Below, piece by piece: positions 34,386-45,776 of a DNA stretch of 64,000 nt. Within the stretch, counting starts at the first letter, position 1. Every line of letters starts with the position of its first letter. The notes beneath the pieces are model-generated. The model did not search any database. It saw only the letters and a list, made by a program, of their open reading frames with translations, and was not told the origin of the DNA. This DNA is from Sarcomyxa edulis (taxonomy: Eukaryota > Basidiomycota > Agaricomycetes > Agaricales > Mycenaceae), in contig QUOL01000006.1 of assembly GCA_009761415.1 (NCBI GenBank), positions 248,001 to 312,000 of the forward strand, given 5' to 3'. The position numbers and the translations under genes are program-made.

Positions 34386-36068
34386 CTAGGGTGTCAAGTC
34401 GTGCAACTCGATGCCAGAACTTGCAGCCGCATTATCCCCTTCAATCACTGGATGGTTCGAGTCCATCTCCTCCGAGTCCATCATCGAGATTCCAGTGGTA
34501 AAAACCATACTCGTTCGAGTATCGGCTAGAATACCCTTCCCCGCCGTTTCGTGGAGATTCAGCATGAGTCTGGACATCATCGTCACTGATATACTGCGAT
34601 AGGGAAATCAGTCGACGCTACAAAAATCTCAACTAGGAAAGTCCCGACCCACTGGCAAAACCCGATAGGCTCCCCTTTAGAAGAGGCTTCGTGGACATCA
34701 GGTTCGAAAGATATGAGTTGCAGAATGGGATGTATAGAACGTACTCCAGCCAGCTGTTGAAGATGGCTGAGCTAATCGGTCTTTTTGTAAGGTTAATAGA
34801 AACTCACATAAAACGTCAAAATGTTCCCCAAATTTGCGAAAGCCATTACCCTGTGTACAACCGTTCGTGATGAGTTCTGTCGACATTTAGCGATGTGAAC
34901 AAAAGCCTTACGCGAAATAAATAGCACCTAAAGCACTTTAATGTGAGTAGGCTAATGCAGTTATTTCTCGGAGAGCTCACCGTCTCGCAATAAGAGGTAC
35001 GTCACGTCATTGGAGTGTTCCAACACTCGTTCACGAGGCCTTGTATTGTAGGTCCTCGAGAGCGTGAGCACGAAGATTATGGTGTCGTACGCAAACAAGA
35101 CCTCCCAGATAACTGCAATATCTGTTCCGCAGGACATCAACATACATGTCGTTCTAGGCTATTAAGAAAGACATTACTCACGGATCCCACTGCTCGAACG
35201 GCGATAAGTTCAATGTTAATCAAAAGGGGATGTTTCCCAAACGTACGTCTCATTCGAGATATTGACGTGACAACCGGGAAGCTGTTGCTCGGGAGAGCTG
35301 TTTTGAGCAGTCAATGCCCACTACGAAGGAGTCAATGTCAGACGCCCGTCTCTGAGAGGGAGAAAACACCTACGATAGCCACAGCCAAAAGGATCGCCGC
35401 GCTGATCACCATGAATACAAGTATACGAACACTGAGGGCATACAACGCGTATGTGCGAATGACCAACAGAACTGAAAGTGTTTGGTAGGTACGACCACAC
35501 GGAAGAGATTGTATCTCCAGACAGCTCTTACCACATATAAGACCCTGACTGACGACAAGGAGAGCCTGACGGAACAAATTGTAGGATGGGCAGCTAGACG
35601 TAGAGTGTCTGTCAGCTCACGCAGCATGCTATAGAAGTAAAAAGCCCCGCAACCTCTGAACCAGACGCGTCAAATGAGAGTCCAATAAATTAAATTGCTA
35701 TACGCACTTCCGGAGGCAAAGTGTTGAAACCAAAGACAAAGACAGCAATATTTCCGAAGAACACGATGTAACGATTCAAGAAGAACCAGTATGCGCTAGC
35801 GGACTTTGTTCTTGTCCAAATCAATGAAATTTCGGCTCCTAGAGTTACGAATAGATGGTCGAAGAATAAGAATGCTGGTGGCAACGACTCGTTAGAGAGT
35901 TTCTAGTTAATCAGGATACGGATCAACAGACAGACGCCCATAATATTCAAATAGGTTCCCATCCTTCTATAAACTGGTATCAGTGTCCATTGTCTATGAG
36001 AGGATATTGGGAAGCACTGACATGGCTTGCGCAACGGCGATGGCGTCCTGGAAGTTAGTCGTCGGCAT
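34386..36068 (-). CDS. DUF6533-type multi-pass membrane protein, copy A
   Basis: This is the first of four paralogs in the window. The ATG at 36068 begins MPTTNFQDAIAVAQAM, followed by a small exon GTYLNIMG and the DUF6533 core FLFFDHLFVTLGAEISLIW, then WFFLNRYIVFFGNIAVFVFG. Later exons code FRQALLVVSQGLIC, the helix TYALYALSVRILVFMVISAA, a helix starting FAYDTIIFVLTLSRTY, and the C-terminal box MMSRLMLNLHETAGKG. The protein ends IELHDLTP at 34386-34388. About seven hydrophobic segments are predicted, giving a GPCR-like outline, but the ligand and function are unknown. Several introns use weak donors (GTCAGT, GTCTGT). Confidence 0.85.
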
Positions 36069-36830
36069 GCAGGTCAAGAAGCAAAGGAAGGAGCCAAAGG
36101 ATGGGGTTATATAAGAGCACTTCATTTGGGGTATAATTGAACATAGAGGGTCCACATTGACAGAACTTAGAAACTGAGAGGGTGCAAGTTTGGTCTGGTA
36201 AGGGACAACAAGTTCAAAAGAACTCGAGTCTCGGACGATCGAAACCTCGGGTTCTGCCGACATGGCCTCCTTGAAAACGACTCCCATACTGATTTATATC
36301 TCATTCTCCTCGACCTCCAAGCCCGGCGTAATCAGGACAAAATGTCGCCATCATAGCAGGGAAAGTAGACGGCGTATAATAGCCTGAGGCTGGTACGCCT
36401 TTTTTGGATCCTGAAAACCTCCGTGACGGCGACCTACTGATGCTTGATCAGGACCCGAGAAAGATGTACTGTGTATAGTCGCGGATCCTCTTGTACGAGG
36501 TCGCGAGATACGGGAGGCCTGAGAAAGGCCCTGCAGACGGTTTTTATACTCCCAGAATCGCGAAGATCGCGCCTAGGGAGTGATGTTCATCCCATGATCA
36601 GTCTCCTCTTGCGGCGCTTGGCGAACTCTGCAGTCTCTTTCTCCTACCAGGGATTGTAGCAGCTATCTTTGAAGCTGAACACGTCGGTGCAACAAAGGAA
36701 AAACAGTCTAATTTTCTTGCACGACTTTGGGTACTCAATGACTCTTTGTGGAAGCATATCGTATCGTTTCACCAGTACCTCTCCAGAGTCCCCGTTTAGT
36801 GATTTTATATCTTCCTCACACCAGTCAGGC
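36069..36830. other. Intergenic region
   Basis: No gene was recognised. It contains the promoter areas of copy A (left) and the small secreted protein (right). Open frames on both strands are short and unlike known proteins. Confidence 0.4.
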
Positions 36831-37477
36831 ATGTCATTTGTACCAGTGCTCGTTACATTTTTCTCTCTTGGTAGCATCACATTCGCCAGACCATTATCTG
36901 ATGCATCTACTGTTGCGACCGTCATCAATATTGCACAAGTTAGCAGTATCCTTACGACCTTGGAAGGTTCGATGGACAAAATCCTTTAACAACTTGGTGA
37001 GTCTAATCGCGCATATACGGGTTCGTGGATATCAAAACCCACTCTGTATTGGCATTTTTTTGTTTCATGTAGATGTGTTCTCCCCCATTGGAACTACGTC
37101 TGATACTGAGGTCATGTCTCTACTCACCGAGCTAGTGGCATTTCTGGACGCCGCATCCACCGCTCTGGATGCTTTGTTGCCTGTCAGTGCCCTTTCAGGC
37201 CTAAAATCCAAATGCCAGTCGACTGGGGATGTATTGTTGCTCGTCACCATCATACAGACTGTGTGTTCACATTCGTCCACACAGTCATCTCGTTATCTCA
37301 CTGACCAGGTTGATATAGAAAGTCAATTCGGTCATTGACATACTCCCTACCAGCAGCTTGCCTGAGGTCAATCCCGTCATTGCGACTATACAAAACAAGC
37401 TCACCCAAATGATCAACATTGTCGAACTTGTCTTGCCCGATTGGACTACACCCACAAACTTGTACGCAACATTCTGA
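36831..37477 (+). pseudogene. Small secreted protein gene with one internal TAA
   Basis: Three exons (36831-36996, 37073-37260, 37319-37477) join in phase and total 171 codons including the stop. The N-terminus MSFVPVLVTFFSLGSITFA is a signal peptide with likely cleavage before RP. The rest is rich in Ser, Thr, Leu and Val with heptad-like hydrophobics (LLTELVAFLDAASTALDALL, then KLTQMINIVELVLPDW) and ends TNLYATF. One in-frame TAA lies at 36987-36989 (codon 53), nine codon positions of signal-bearing exon from its donor. The donor GTGAGT and acceptor CATGTAG are strong and force the frame that contains the TAA. The gene thus looks freshly broken, possibly by CAA to TAA, or a different donor is used. 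The family resembles small alpha-helical secreted proteins (hydrophobic surface-binding type); that is tentative. Confidence 0.6.
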
Positions 37478-37834
37478 GGTTTCATTCATCTACTTGAGCT
37501 GATCCTATCCTAATCACAAGGTGACTAGAAGTACACCACAACGATTGAATCCCAACGGAATTCGAGTGAAAGGATTTCGTGGTCAGACTGAAGACTTACC
37601 CTGGTGTTTGTTTTCGACATACTGGACAGCGTTATTGAAATAGGATCGAGGTGTGTTGGAAGAATCGAGTGCCCTGTGATTATGGGGAGCTTACAACATC
37701 GATAGCTGGACCTATATTCCGTGGAATAGAAATGTACTATCTACGATACTAGTAGTAGTACAGTAAATCTCGAACTGTTGCGTTCAATGAGTCATCCCCC
37801 TCATCATTTTCATTGTCAGATCCTTTCATCAGCA
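37478..37834. other. Convergent 3' intergenic region
   Basis: Nothing recognised beyond the 3' UTRs of the two flanking genes. Confidence 0.4.
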
Positions 37835-39498
37835 TCACCCTTCCTCGTCGGACCCATCACCGTGAAGATCATCCTCCGGTACCAGAATATCAATATCTTC
37901 TACTATTTCGAGTCGCAGTCCTTCCGCCTTGAATTCCAGTAGTCGTGTCTTTATTATGTCATTCATGTGTCTTCCCGTAAGCTGAAGATACGCAGATGTT
38001 AATCTTTGTGGTGGCCGCCCCGAGCTATCGTCCGGCATGTTGTCGGGCCACCAGCGTGACACGACCACATTCGTAAAGGTCTCCTCGAAGGTGAGTCTAG
38101 GAGGATCTCCGTGGAACCGAACTTCTTGAAGTAAAGGAAGTAACGGTCTCTTACTGTTGTAACTAAGAGCCCTGCGCATGCCTGCACGACAATTCGGATC
38201 CTCCTTGGTATCGAACGACAAAAGGGATGACATGCGTCCAAGAAGTTCTCTAGCTTGCGATACACTTCCCATCTCTACAGAGCTGATAGTGAGCTTCTTC
38301 AGATCAAACCCCGAGCGATCGTGCATGCTAATGAAGTTGGCGTGGGGAAATACACCGCCGACCACAAATTCGAGTCGAAATTCCTCGAGAGCAGGAAGGG
38401 TGACACAATCAAAGAGCTCGGGCGTTAACGTTGCGTTATCCCAGAGCCTCAAGTCCAGACATCGTAGGCTCGGGAGAATGGTCATGGGAAAAGCAGGCTC
38501 GGAGCAAAAGTCGGAGGATGAAGTGCCTCTGTATTGTGCGTCGAGTGTAAATGTCTCGAGATTGGCAAGGTCGTGTATGAAAGGAGTGATATCCAGAGGT
38601 AACCAGACTCGTTGGAGGTAAAGGAATGTTAACTGAGACCAAGGTATGCGTAACGTGTTCATGTCGAATAGAGGACCATGTAGCTCGACATGACAGAGAC
38701 AGGGAGCATACTCAAATGAGGCATCAAGACCTCTAAATACTTCATCATTTTTCCATCGTTCGGCTGAGAAGTGGATGATAACGGTCTCTAAACGTGTCAT
38801 GGAAGAGGAAGGTCCATTAAACAATGATGAATAGAGAGTCATAGGAATCTCAAAGCAACTCGTGTGTTGAAATGCCACGGCGCGAGAGTTCACGAGGTCA
38901 GTTATTTGAGGGGTGATGAGACTTCCTTCGAGCGATATGGAGAGGGGAAGAGACTTGGCTTGTCGCAGCCATGTTTCGAGCAATGTGGGTGTGAGGTCGG
39001 CCTGTTGCGTTCGCCGTGGGACAATCTCAATGGCATTCCATAGCCACGGAAGCCCTGCGGCTACGGCCCTCCAATGGGAGCAAACATGGGATGACAATAG
39101 TAGAGGACCTTTAGAGACGGAGCCGAAACAGAAATCTGGTGGAGGCGTTTTCAAATAAATGAATATCTCCCCCAAAATTTCTGGTGGGATGCAGCGAACA
39201 GGAGCGATGATGACTTTATAAAAGTCAACTCGGGTGCGAAGAGTGGATATCTGTTGTGTTACGTCGATATCGTCTGGCGTATTGTAAATCTCGGCATCCA
39301 AACGGGAGATGTCGAATTCTGCGTCCAAGATGATCTTTTTGATCCGGATACGCTCAGCGTCAGTGGGCACATCTGTGTACGTTCGTGCGAGGTGGTCTAT
39401 GCGGGGATTCGAGTCGAGTATCTATAGATTTAACGATCAGCTAGTGACAAATATGCAAAGGAGATAAGTTGTGGACTCACAGTGAAATTCACGTCCAT
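37835..39498 (-). CDS. F-box protein with LRR-like C-terminal part, 534 aa
   Basis: Such proteins are substrate adaptors of SCF ubiquitin ligases. The first exon is 18 nt (39481-39498, MDVNFT) and the second runs 37835-39421; the 59-nt intron is clean. A coiled N-terminal part (IKKIILDAEFDISRLDAEI) precedes the F-box-like motif PVRCIPPEILGEIFIYL, then SHVCSHWRAVAAGLPWLWNAI, the usual Agaricomycete arrangement. Downstream, repeats such as LRCLDLRLWDN, LPALEEFRLEFV and LKKLTISSVEMG look like degenerate leucine-rich repeats. The tail is acidic (PEDDLHGDGSDEEG). The target is unknown. Many such genes occur in Agaricomycete genomes. Confidence 0.87.
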
Positions 39499-39930
39499 CT
39501 AGTGAGATCACGCTCCCTTGACGCTCCCCAAACATATACTGGTAGAATCTAGATTATCGAGCAATATACCCTTTATTTGAGTGGGCGGACAGGTCGTAGG
39601 GCTGCAATGTCCGTAAGCTTGGTATCAATACTATGAGCCCCGATGGATAAGTATGCCGGACACTCTGTTACCGAAGCTGGAAGTCTAAGGTGGATGTTGG
39701 GATGAGGAACGGTTACAAGTGAGTCAAATACATCGACTCGGAACAAAAATCAAAGCAGCACAGCTTGTCTCTCACACGGGCAACACGTGGATTATTGTTG
39801 TACTTATACTCATGGAAAGTGACAGGTGCTACACAGGGCATAAACTGTTTAGAGCATGCACGACTATCTGAAGCAAGACATCAAAGACACGATACTTTCC
39901 AGAGGACACCGAAATTGACTAGAGGCAACA
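39499..39930. other. Intergenic region
   Basis: Nothing recognised besides the F-box gene promoter and the 3' UTR of the glycosidase gene. Confidence 0.4.
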
Positions 39931-42520
39931 TCAAGCGTGTGACTGCACATTCACCACATGTCTTCCCCCAGCAACAACGAGCGAGCCCTGTTCATTCACC
40001 GACACCGATTTTCCATCCAATTGAACCTTTCCCGTCACAGGAAGCTTCACGCTCCCGGTCGTTCCCTTCGGTGTATTCAAATCCAAATTGAAAGAACCCT
40101 TACTTGAACTCCATTTAACGCCATACCATCCCAACGGAGTTTCAAACCCTCCTTCGGCTGCAGGGAGTCCAGTTACATGAGGAGCGACAGACCATTCACG
40201 GCCTTGAGGTGATGTGATAGTAAGTCCGAGAACGTAAAATGTTAGTGCTGAGGTCGGTCCACTAGACCAGCCGTGCGAATGAGACGTGTATGCTGGATCG
40301 AAATTGTACCCATCAGTGGATCGATATCTGAGTAGGGCCACGTCAGTGATCCAGAAGATATGGTGAATGTTGAGTATAGGATAATGGCGTTGAGCACATA
40401 CCCGAGCGATCCATTCGCGGTGAATCCCTCCAATAACGTCGACTGTACACTAAGGTTCGTGTACAACATATATCCCCATTCTCTGTGGAGAAGATCGAGG
40501 GCTCGAGCGTCGTTTCCTGATACGAAATGTGCTTGGAGCTGTATGTAAATATTGATTAAGTCGTGATGAACGACTCAGTTTGCAAAGTATTACATACCTC
40601 GAAACCACTGATGAAAGGTGTGATTGTGTCCTGAGTATCATTTGGTGAATGGCCCACGAGATGGAGACATACAAATCCACATACTGGAAGCTCAGGCGCA
40701 ACTGGACCCAGATCATTCCAATTCTTCTGCAATCCAGCGCTGACAGAAGAAGCTTGCTCTGGAGATGTCGTCAAATTGAATAGGACAGCGAAAGAGTTGG
40801 CGTCTTGAGGGCACAATGTCGTCGTCTGATTATCCCGGTACTGGCCAAGGCTGGGTACCCAGAACGCGTCGTTGAACGCGCTTTTCAAGGCGGTGGCATT
40901 CTGAGACCAAGCTGTCGATAGCGCTGTGTTGTTCAGATATCCTGCAAGGTCGGATGCGGTCACTAGGAGCTGTAAATTGTTCAGAGTCAATGCCACATTG
41001 ATAGGAGCGTGCTGAGATATTACCCTATACAGAATAGCATTTCCCTCTGCGTTCAAGCCTCCCCCACCAAGTCTGGCCCAGTCTCTCAGACCCGTGACAT
41101 TCATGAGACCTGAGGGACCAACTTTGCCTTCCACGAACGCGACCGCTTTCGTGTAATTGGACCACACGTTATCGAGCCATGCAGTATCGCCAGAGTACAG
41201 ATAATAATTATCTGTAGTTTGCAATCGTCATCATTTTCATTGTCAGTAGCGAGAAAGAAAAAAAGAGCCGCAGTCGATTACTGCAGGTACTTACAAGTAC
41301 CAATAAGGGTCCACATATGATAAGTATCCGACCCAAGTTGACTGAGCGGTGGACCAGACTCAGGTAACGCGCCCGTTATTGGATTGATAGCAGCGAACAT
41401 GGTAGACAGGGCGTTTCGTGTTGGTATCAGATCGTTGGTTGAGACGAACTGAGTGGGGACTGCAATTCCCATGTCACCTGTAATGGGTTCGAATGAGATA
41501 TGAAACCCATTTATCTAGTAGAGAAACGAACCTGGCCATACCGCACTATCAAGACACATGTCAGTATGATCAACACCGCATCCAATGGATGGGGATCCTC
41601 ACCGATCGCGCTTTGCGCCATCTACGATTATGGGACCGGCAACTCCGACAGTAGCATTGTTGGCCCAGGCTATGAAACTTTCAGCTCGAGGATGACAAAG
41701 GTAAGGTTCGGTAGACTCACAACCCGCGGGGGAAAATGGCACTTGGCGGCCACTGTTAACAGCCACGGTATTGGTTTGGACTGTATATGCACCGGCGAAC
41801 CATACTAGTTGAAACTAGTATCGATACAAGCTTATTGGGCGAAATAAACTGGAGACGAACTTTTGGTCAAGAAGTTTGGATCATGAAAAGTCGGGTCAGC
41901 TGCAGAGAAGTAACCGGTATATTGCCGTAGGTCATCAACGTGGGGCATGAACGAAATGGCACAGGAGACGTTGGAGATAATGACAGGTGAAGCAGAGTTT
42001 GACACGAGGGTCAAGAACCGGAATCCGCCTCTTAGGGCATACACTGGCTGGGTCCATAAACCGGTCGACAGAGGTGTGGAGATATGTAGGACGCCATCAA
42101 ACGTTGTGTTCGCGGATGGAAATGACGAGTCATCTGAGGCTGTTGGCCGGATGAACATCGAGGACTCGGTGAACGAGAGTGCCAATGCTGACGAGGGCGT
42201 GACGGAGTCAAAATTCATCGATATGAGGCCGCCTACCTGTCAAAATCGGATTAGACTGCGAATAACTTCTCAGAAAGCATGATTACCTCGACCCCATAAT
42301 CGAGAGTTACAAACGATCCAGTTCCCGAAAGTGTAGCACTCCCCACATTCGAGACTAGACTCTGAGCGTTTATGACAGATCCTTCAACGTCATGGATGGC
42401 GGTGGGATATACAATTTTTGATTTTGGGGCAAAATTGAACGTGTCCCAAGAGCCGCCAGGAGCTAGAGCCAATGCCGAACGGCTGAGAGTAGCGATGACT
42501 GTCAGGTCGAGAAATCGCAT
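39931..42520 (-). CDS. Secreted GH78-like (alpha-L-rhamnosidase) glycosidase
   Basis: The enzyme is a secreted six-hairpin glycosidase, most like fungal family GH78 enzymes that remove rhamnose from plant or other glycosides. The ATG at 42520 begins a signal peptide (FLDLTVIATLSRSALALA). A beta-rich N-terminal part holds TGLWTQPVYALRGGFRFLTL. The catalytic (alpha/alpha)6 region has RAVWPGDMGIA, LGSDTYHMWTLIGTY, YSGDTAWLDNVW and LRDWARLGGGG, with the acidic residues typical of the active site, then SPHSHGW-like SHSHGWSSGPTSALTFYVLG. The C-terminal beta domain ends VNVQSHA at the stop. Several Asn-X-Ser/Thr sites support secretion. Short introns join cleanly and no break was seen. Confidence 0.85.
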
Positions 42521-43145
42521 ATTTTCGATGGAAATACACGCAACAAGGTGAGATCTTACAGACCAGAATTTATATCACGCGATGACGAGACAGTATAGCT
42601 GCTGAACGGTCCGGGAGATGTCGTGACCATGTCTGGTGAGCAGAAGCAAAGACATTTCTTCTTTGGAGACTTATGGGCATTCCTCTCTGTACGTACATCG
42701 ATACGGAGCACTCGGGCAGAACGGAAAAGCGGGTGCAGATCCACGTTTGATGCAAGGTCATGCAGTCATGTCCAGCGGTGTTGGTGAAAAGTGGAAAACC
42801 CTGGGATTGACGTGCACGTGGTGACATTTGGCATTATGTATCCTGAAAGGTACAGGATAATAATAGTAATGTGACCAAAATGTGACGATTCGGCCGACGG
42901 CAGCCCCGCCGCTCTTGACCGTGACCGTCAACTTGCTCCAACCTGAGCAACATCCAGACCTACAGAGTCTCAATCGCTCTCTCAACCATTCGGACCTTCT
43001 GTATACTTCCGACAACTTGTAAGGTTACCGCTGAACGCTTGTCGTTCACGTTGTTGCAGGTAAGTAAGTACTCATCATCAAGCGTGCAATCATGCGCCTC
43101 ACAGTGGAGCACTTCCGATCTCCTACCCAGGGGAGCGACGAAATC
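42521..43145. other. Intergenic region
   Basis: No gene recognised. A short hairpin (tatcctg and caggata) lies near 42839-42859. Confidence 0.4.
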
Positions 43146-43638
43146 ATGAATACTCATAGCTACGCTGATAATTCTACTGAATTGGAGAGACCGTGAGTTC
43201 ACGTTGTATAATTCCCCTCAGAACGACGAATTTCTCTCGCCACTCTAGGTCCCACGCAATCCAAGAGTTACAAACGCACTTCAGTCAATTGTATGCCCGC
43301 CAGGCTGCCTTGGAAAGAATTGTACTCGCAGAGACATCTCTGAAGTCGAAGGCCGACGCACTAGACATGCGCCAGGACAAGAATGTGGCGAGCACAGGTC
43401 TGAGGCGTATCGCCGCATATGTGGGTACTCCTTACTGTTCTTTACCCTTGACATTGTTAATCGATTTGGGACAACTTAGCTCCTCTTATTCTACGCGGTG
43501 TTCTGTCTTACTTCTCTTTGCATTCGGGCTTTCAAACAGGAGAAAGCTTCGGCAAAAGTCACCAACGAACTTCTTGTCCAGCTTACGAAAGTCGTCATAG
43601 AGGTGCAGAAAAAGCTTGAGAATGACAAGCATATATAG
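43146..43638 (+). CDS. Small coiled-coil protein, 105 aa, unknown
   Basis: Three exons (43146-43192, 43249-43420, 43540-43638) join in phase and give 105 residues. The sequence is alpha-helical and charged, with coiled-coil character in SHAIQELQTHFSQLYARQAA, ALERIVLAETSLKSKADAL and LVQLTKVVIEVQKKLEND. I do not recognise the family. The size and helical design fit a subunit of a small complex, but that is only a guess. Further exons downstream are possible but could not be joined. Confidence 0.6.
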
Positions 43639-45208
43639 AATCCGATGCTCCGTATCTGAGGTTCACTTCAAACATTGTAATATTACCAGCCACCATGCTC
43701 GCACTCGCGTATTGTTATCGATAAATTACTCTCAACAGAATCATACAACGAAATACCGTACACCCTTCGTACCGCATACTCTTGGCTCGGAGGTACGTCT
43801 GTGAGCGTGAACTTTACTAGCTCTTGGCATCGATGGTCTAAGACACGCTTGAGCTAGCAACTCTCCAAAAATAGCCCTGGACAGACTCCAGAACCTTGAA
43901 GCATGAAGTAAACGAGAGTAAACGACGTAGAGAAGGATATTGGTAGAACTGTTGAAGCTCACCTCGGAGACCGCGACCAAACTTCCTTCGGAGCTAAAAA
44001 TACGGCTTGTCGATCAGAGTGACGTTTGGGATGAGGAGCTGTCTATGGCGATGTGTCCGAAATAAACGTGATAGGTGCTTCCACAACCCCAATCAAGAAC
44101 GCCCTCTCACTCGAATCACAACGACATCGTTGTTGGACTTGAAGATTCGAGTGGGATCAGAACAACAGAACAACGACTCCGAAGGACGATGACATACGCT
44201 GAACTTATTCCAGGAGTCACGTCGCGCAAAAAAGTTCGGCAGCAGCGACGACGATCTGGTTTCAGGCAGGCTGCCGAAAGGGAGTACTTGCGTCACTGGA
44301 AGGGACGGTAGAAACCTTCCCAGATGTATAGTCATTCAGTTGATCTAGATCACAATTAAATAGTAAATGAACCTAACGAAGCGTTCTCGCGTCACAAAAT
44401 TGGGAGACCTGGCCATTATAAAGGCGAGTGGATAGAACGTGCTACATTGACAAAGGTCTATGCCCATCTATCCATCTGACGGTCAGAATTCAAGACAAGA
44501 CCATCGAAGATTCGTCCGATGCGACTCCGGGCGCAGGGAAGGCAGAAGAGCTCGAAGACTATCCCTGATATGAAGGTTGGTGACGGCATAGAACAGGAGG
44601 TATATTGGTAAGACCCATAGCACCAAGAGGGATCGCTTTTAGTGGAGAAGTTCGGCCTGAGACTATCATCAAAGCTGAGGATGCGAGTGTCAGTGACTGG
44701 ACACGTAGAGAAGAGGCAGTGATGTGGATATGTAGACCATCTCAGAACCCTTTTAAGGTGTGTATCCCAGTAGCTGTCAGTCGACGAGGAAGTTGCCTTC
44801 GTGACACCATCAATGGAAACCGTAATCGAGGACAGATCCAGAAGATGTTTCTTCTCGCCGGAAATGTATTTTTGCAGCAGGACCAACGGGAAGAATCCAA
44901 CACTCGAGATTGAGCTGAATGTCCACAGCAATGCCATATCGTAGGCACTTTCATACCAGACCTGCGTAGACCGTCTTAAATGCTCCTAGACGATGTAGAG
45001 GTCGAGACCAATTTTACTCGGGTGTAGCACCGTACGCGGCTCCTAAGGCAGCCATCAAGGAGTCTGGTAGTTCCACTGAACAGATTGAATCGCTCGTACC
45101 TCTTGAGTATTTCCTCGAGCCTCCAATGAAGACTGAGTGCATGTTTCCCGAAGTCGACGTCTCCATATTGACCTGGAAAGGTAAGCTGCTGACGCTGATC
45201 GTAATTTG
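43639..45208. other. Unresolved region, possible decayed exons
   Basis: Several stretches look coding but do not join. On plus: SYNEIPYTLRTAYSWLG (about 43742-43792), LVELLKLTSETATKLPSELK and DQSDVWDEEL (about 43937-44030), and a basic tail from NHNDIVVGLEDSSG to EREYLRHWKGR ending at 44311. On minus: an open frame 44458-44937 containing MALLWTFSSISSVGFFPLVL, with another open frame further up to 45208. Introns between the plus pieces would be under 40 nt or break frame. This may be a decayed gene downstream of the coiled-coil gene; no family is recognised. Confidence 0.3.
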
Positions 45209-45211
45209 TTA

Positions 45212-45225
45212 GGCCCCGTTCGGCG
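45212..45225 (+). repeat. Left 14-bp terminal inverted repeat
   Basis: GGCCCCGTTCGGCG, preceded by TTA. Inward sequence does not continue to match the right end beyond this point. Confidence 0.75.
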
Positions 45226-45776
45226 GCTTTGTATGGATCGCGCCTGGTTAGTGTGAGGATTAAAGACGAGAATCTTAGACACATCGGCTGTGGAACATCT
45301 AAGTTCTCGAAAAGAGATATTTATTAGAAATATCAAAAACGATCGATTTTTGCAGTTAGCTGCTAAATCCGAGTGTTCAGGTTTTGGGGGGAAGGTTTTC
45401 GGCCTCCGGCCGAGACACGTGTCACGTGATATCGGTCGCGGTGGTCCAAGTCTAAACTCGAGGAGAATCGGAGTGTCCACTTGGGAAGAAACCGAACGAG
45501 AACTAAAACTGAAAACCTCCAGAGCGTGCTACGTCGAATTCGGACAGACTCGTGTCTGAAGAGAAACGAAAACCAACCATCAGAGAGCACAGCTCACTAC
45601 GTTTCGTATCTCGACTGAGACACGAACCCCGCACCCAAGAGATGGGCGAAAGACGGAGCAAATGGGCGTGAGAAAGAGGACGGAGACAGAAAGGAGTGAA
45701 CACCAAGAAAGAGAGAAAGACGAGAGGCAAAGAGAAAGGTGTGAAGTGACCGAACGCCCACGCATGATAGATACAA

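Noticed and set aside
34451..34467. Perfect tRNA T-arm look-alike (GATGGTTCGAGTCCATC)
   Set aside because: It lies in the last coding exon of DUF6533 copy A, and no acceptor, D or anticodon stems occur upstream on either strand.
41947..42282. Plus-strand open frame of 111 codons
   Set aside because: It is antisense to the GH78-like glycosidase exons, which show family motifs and a signal peptide.
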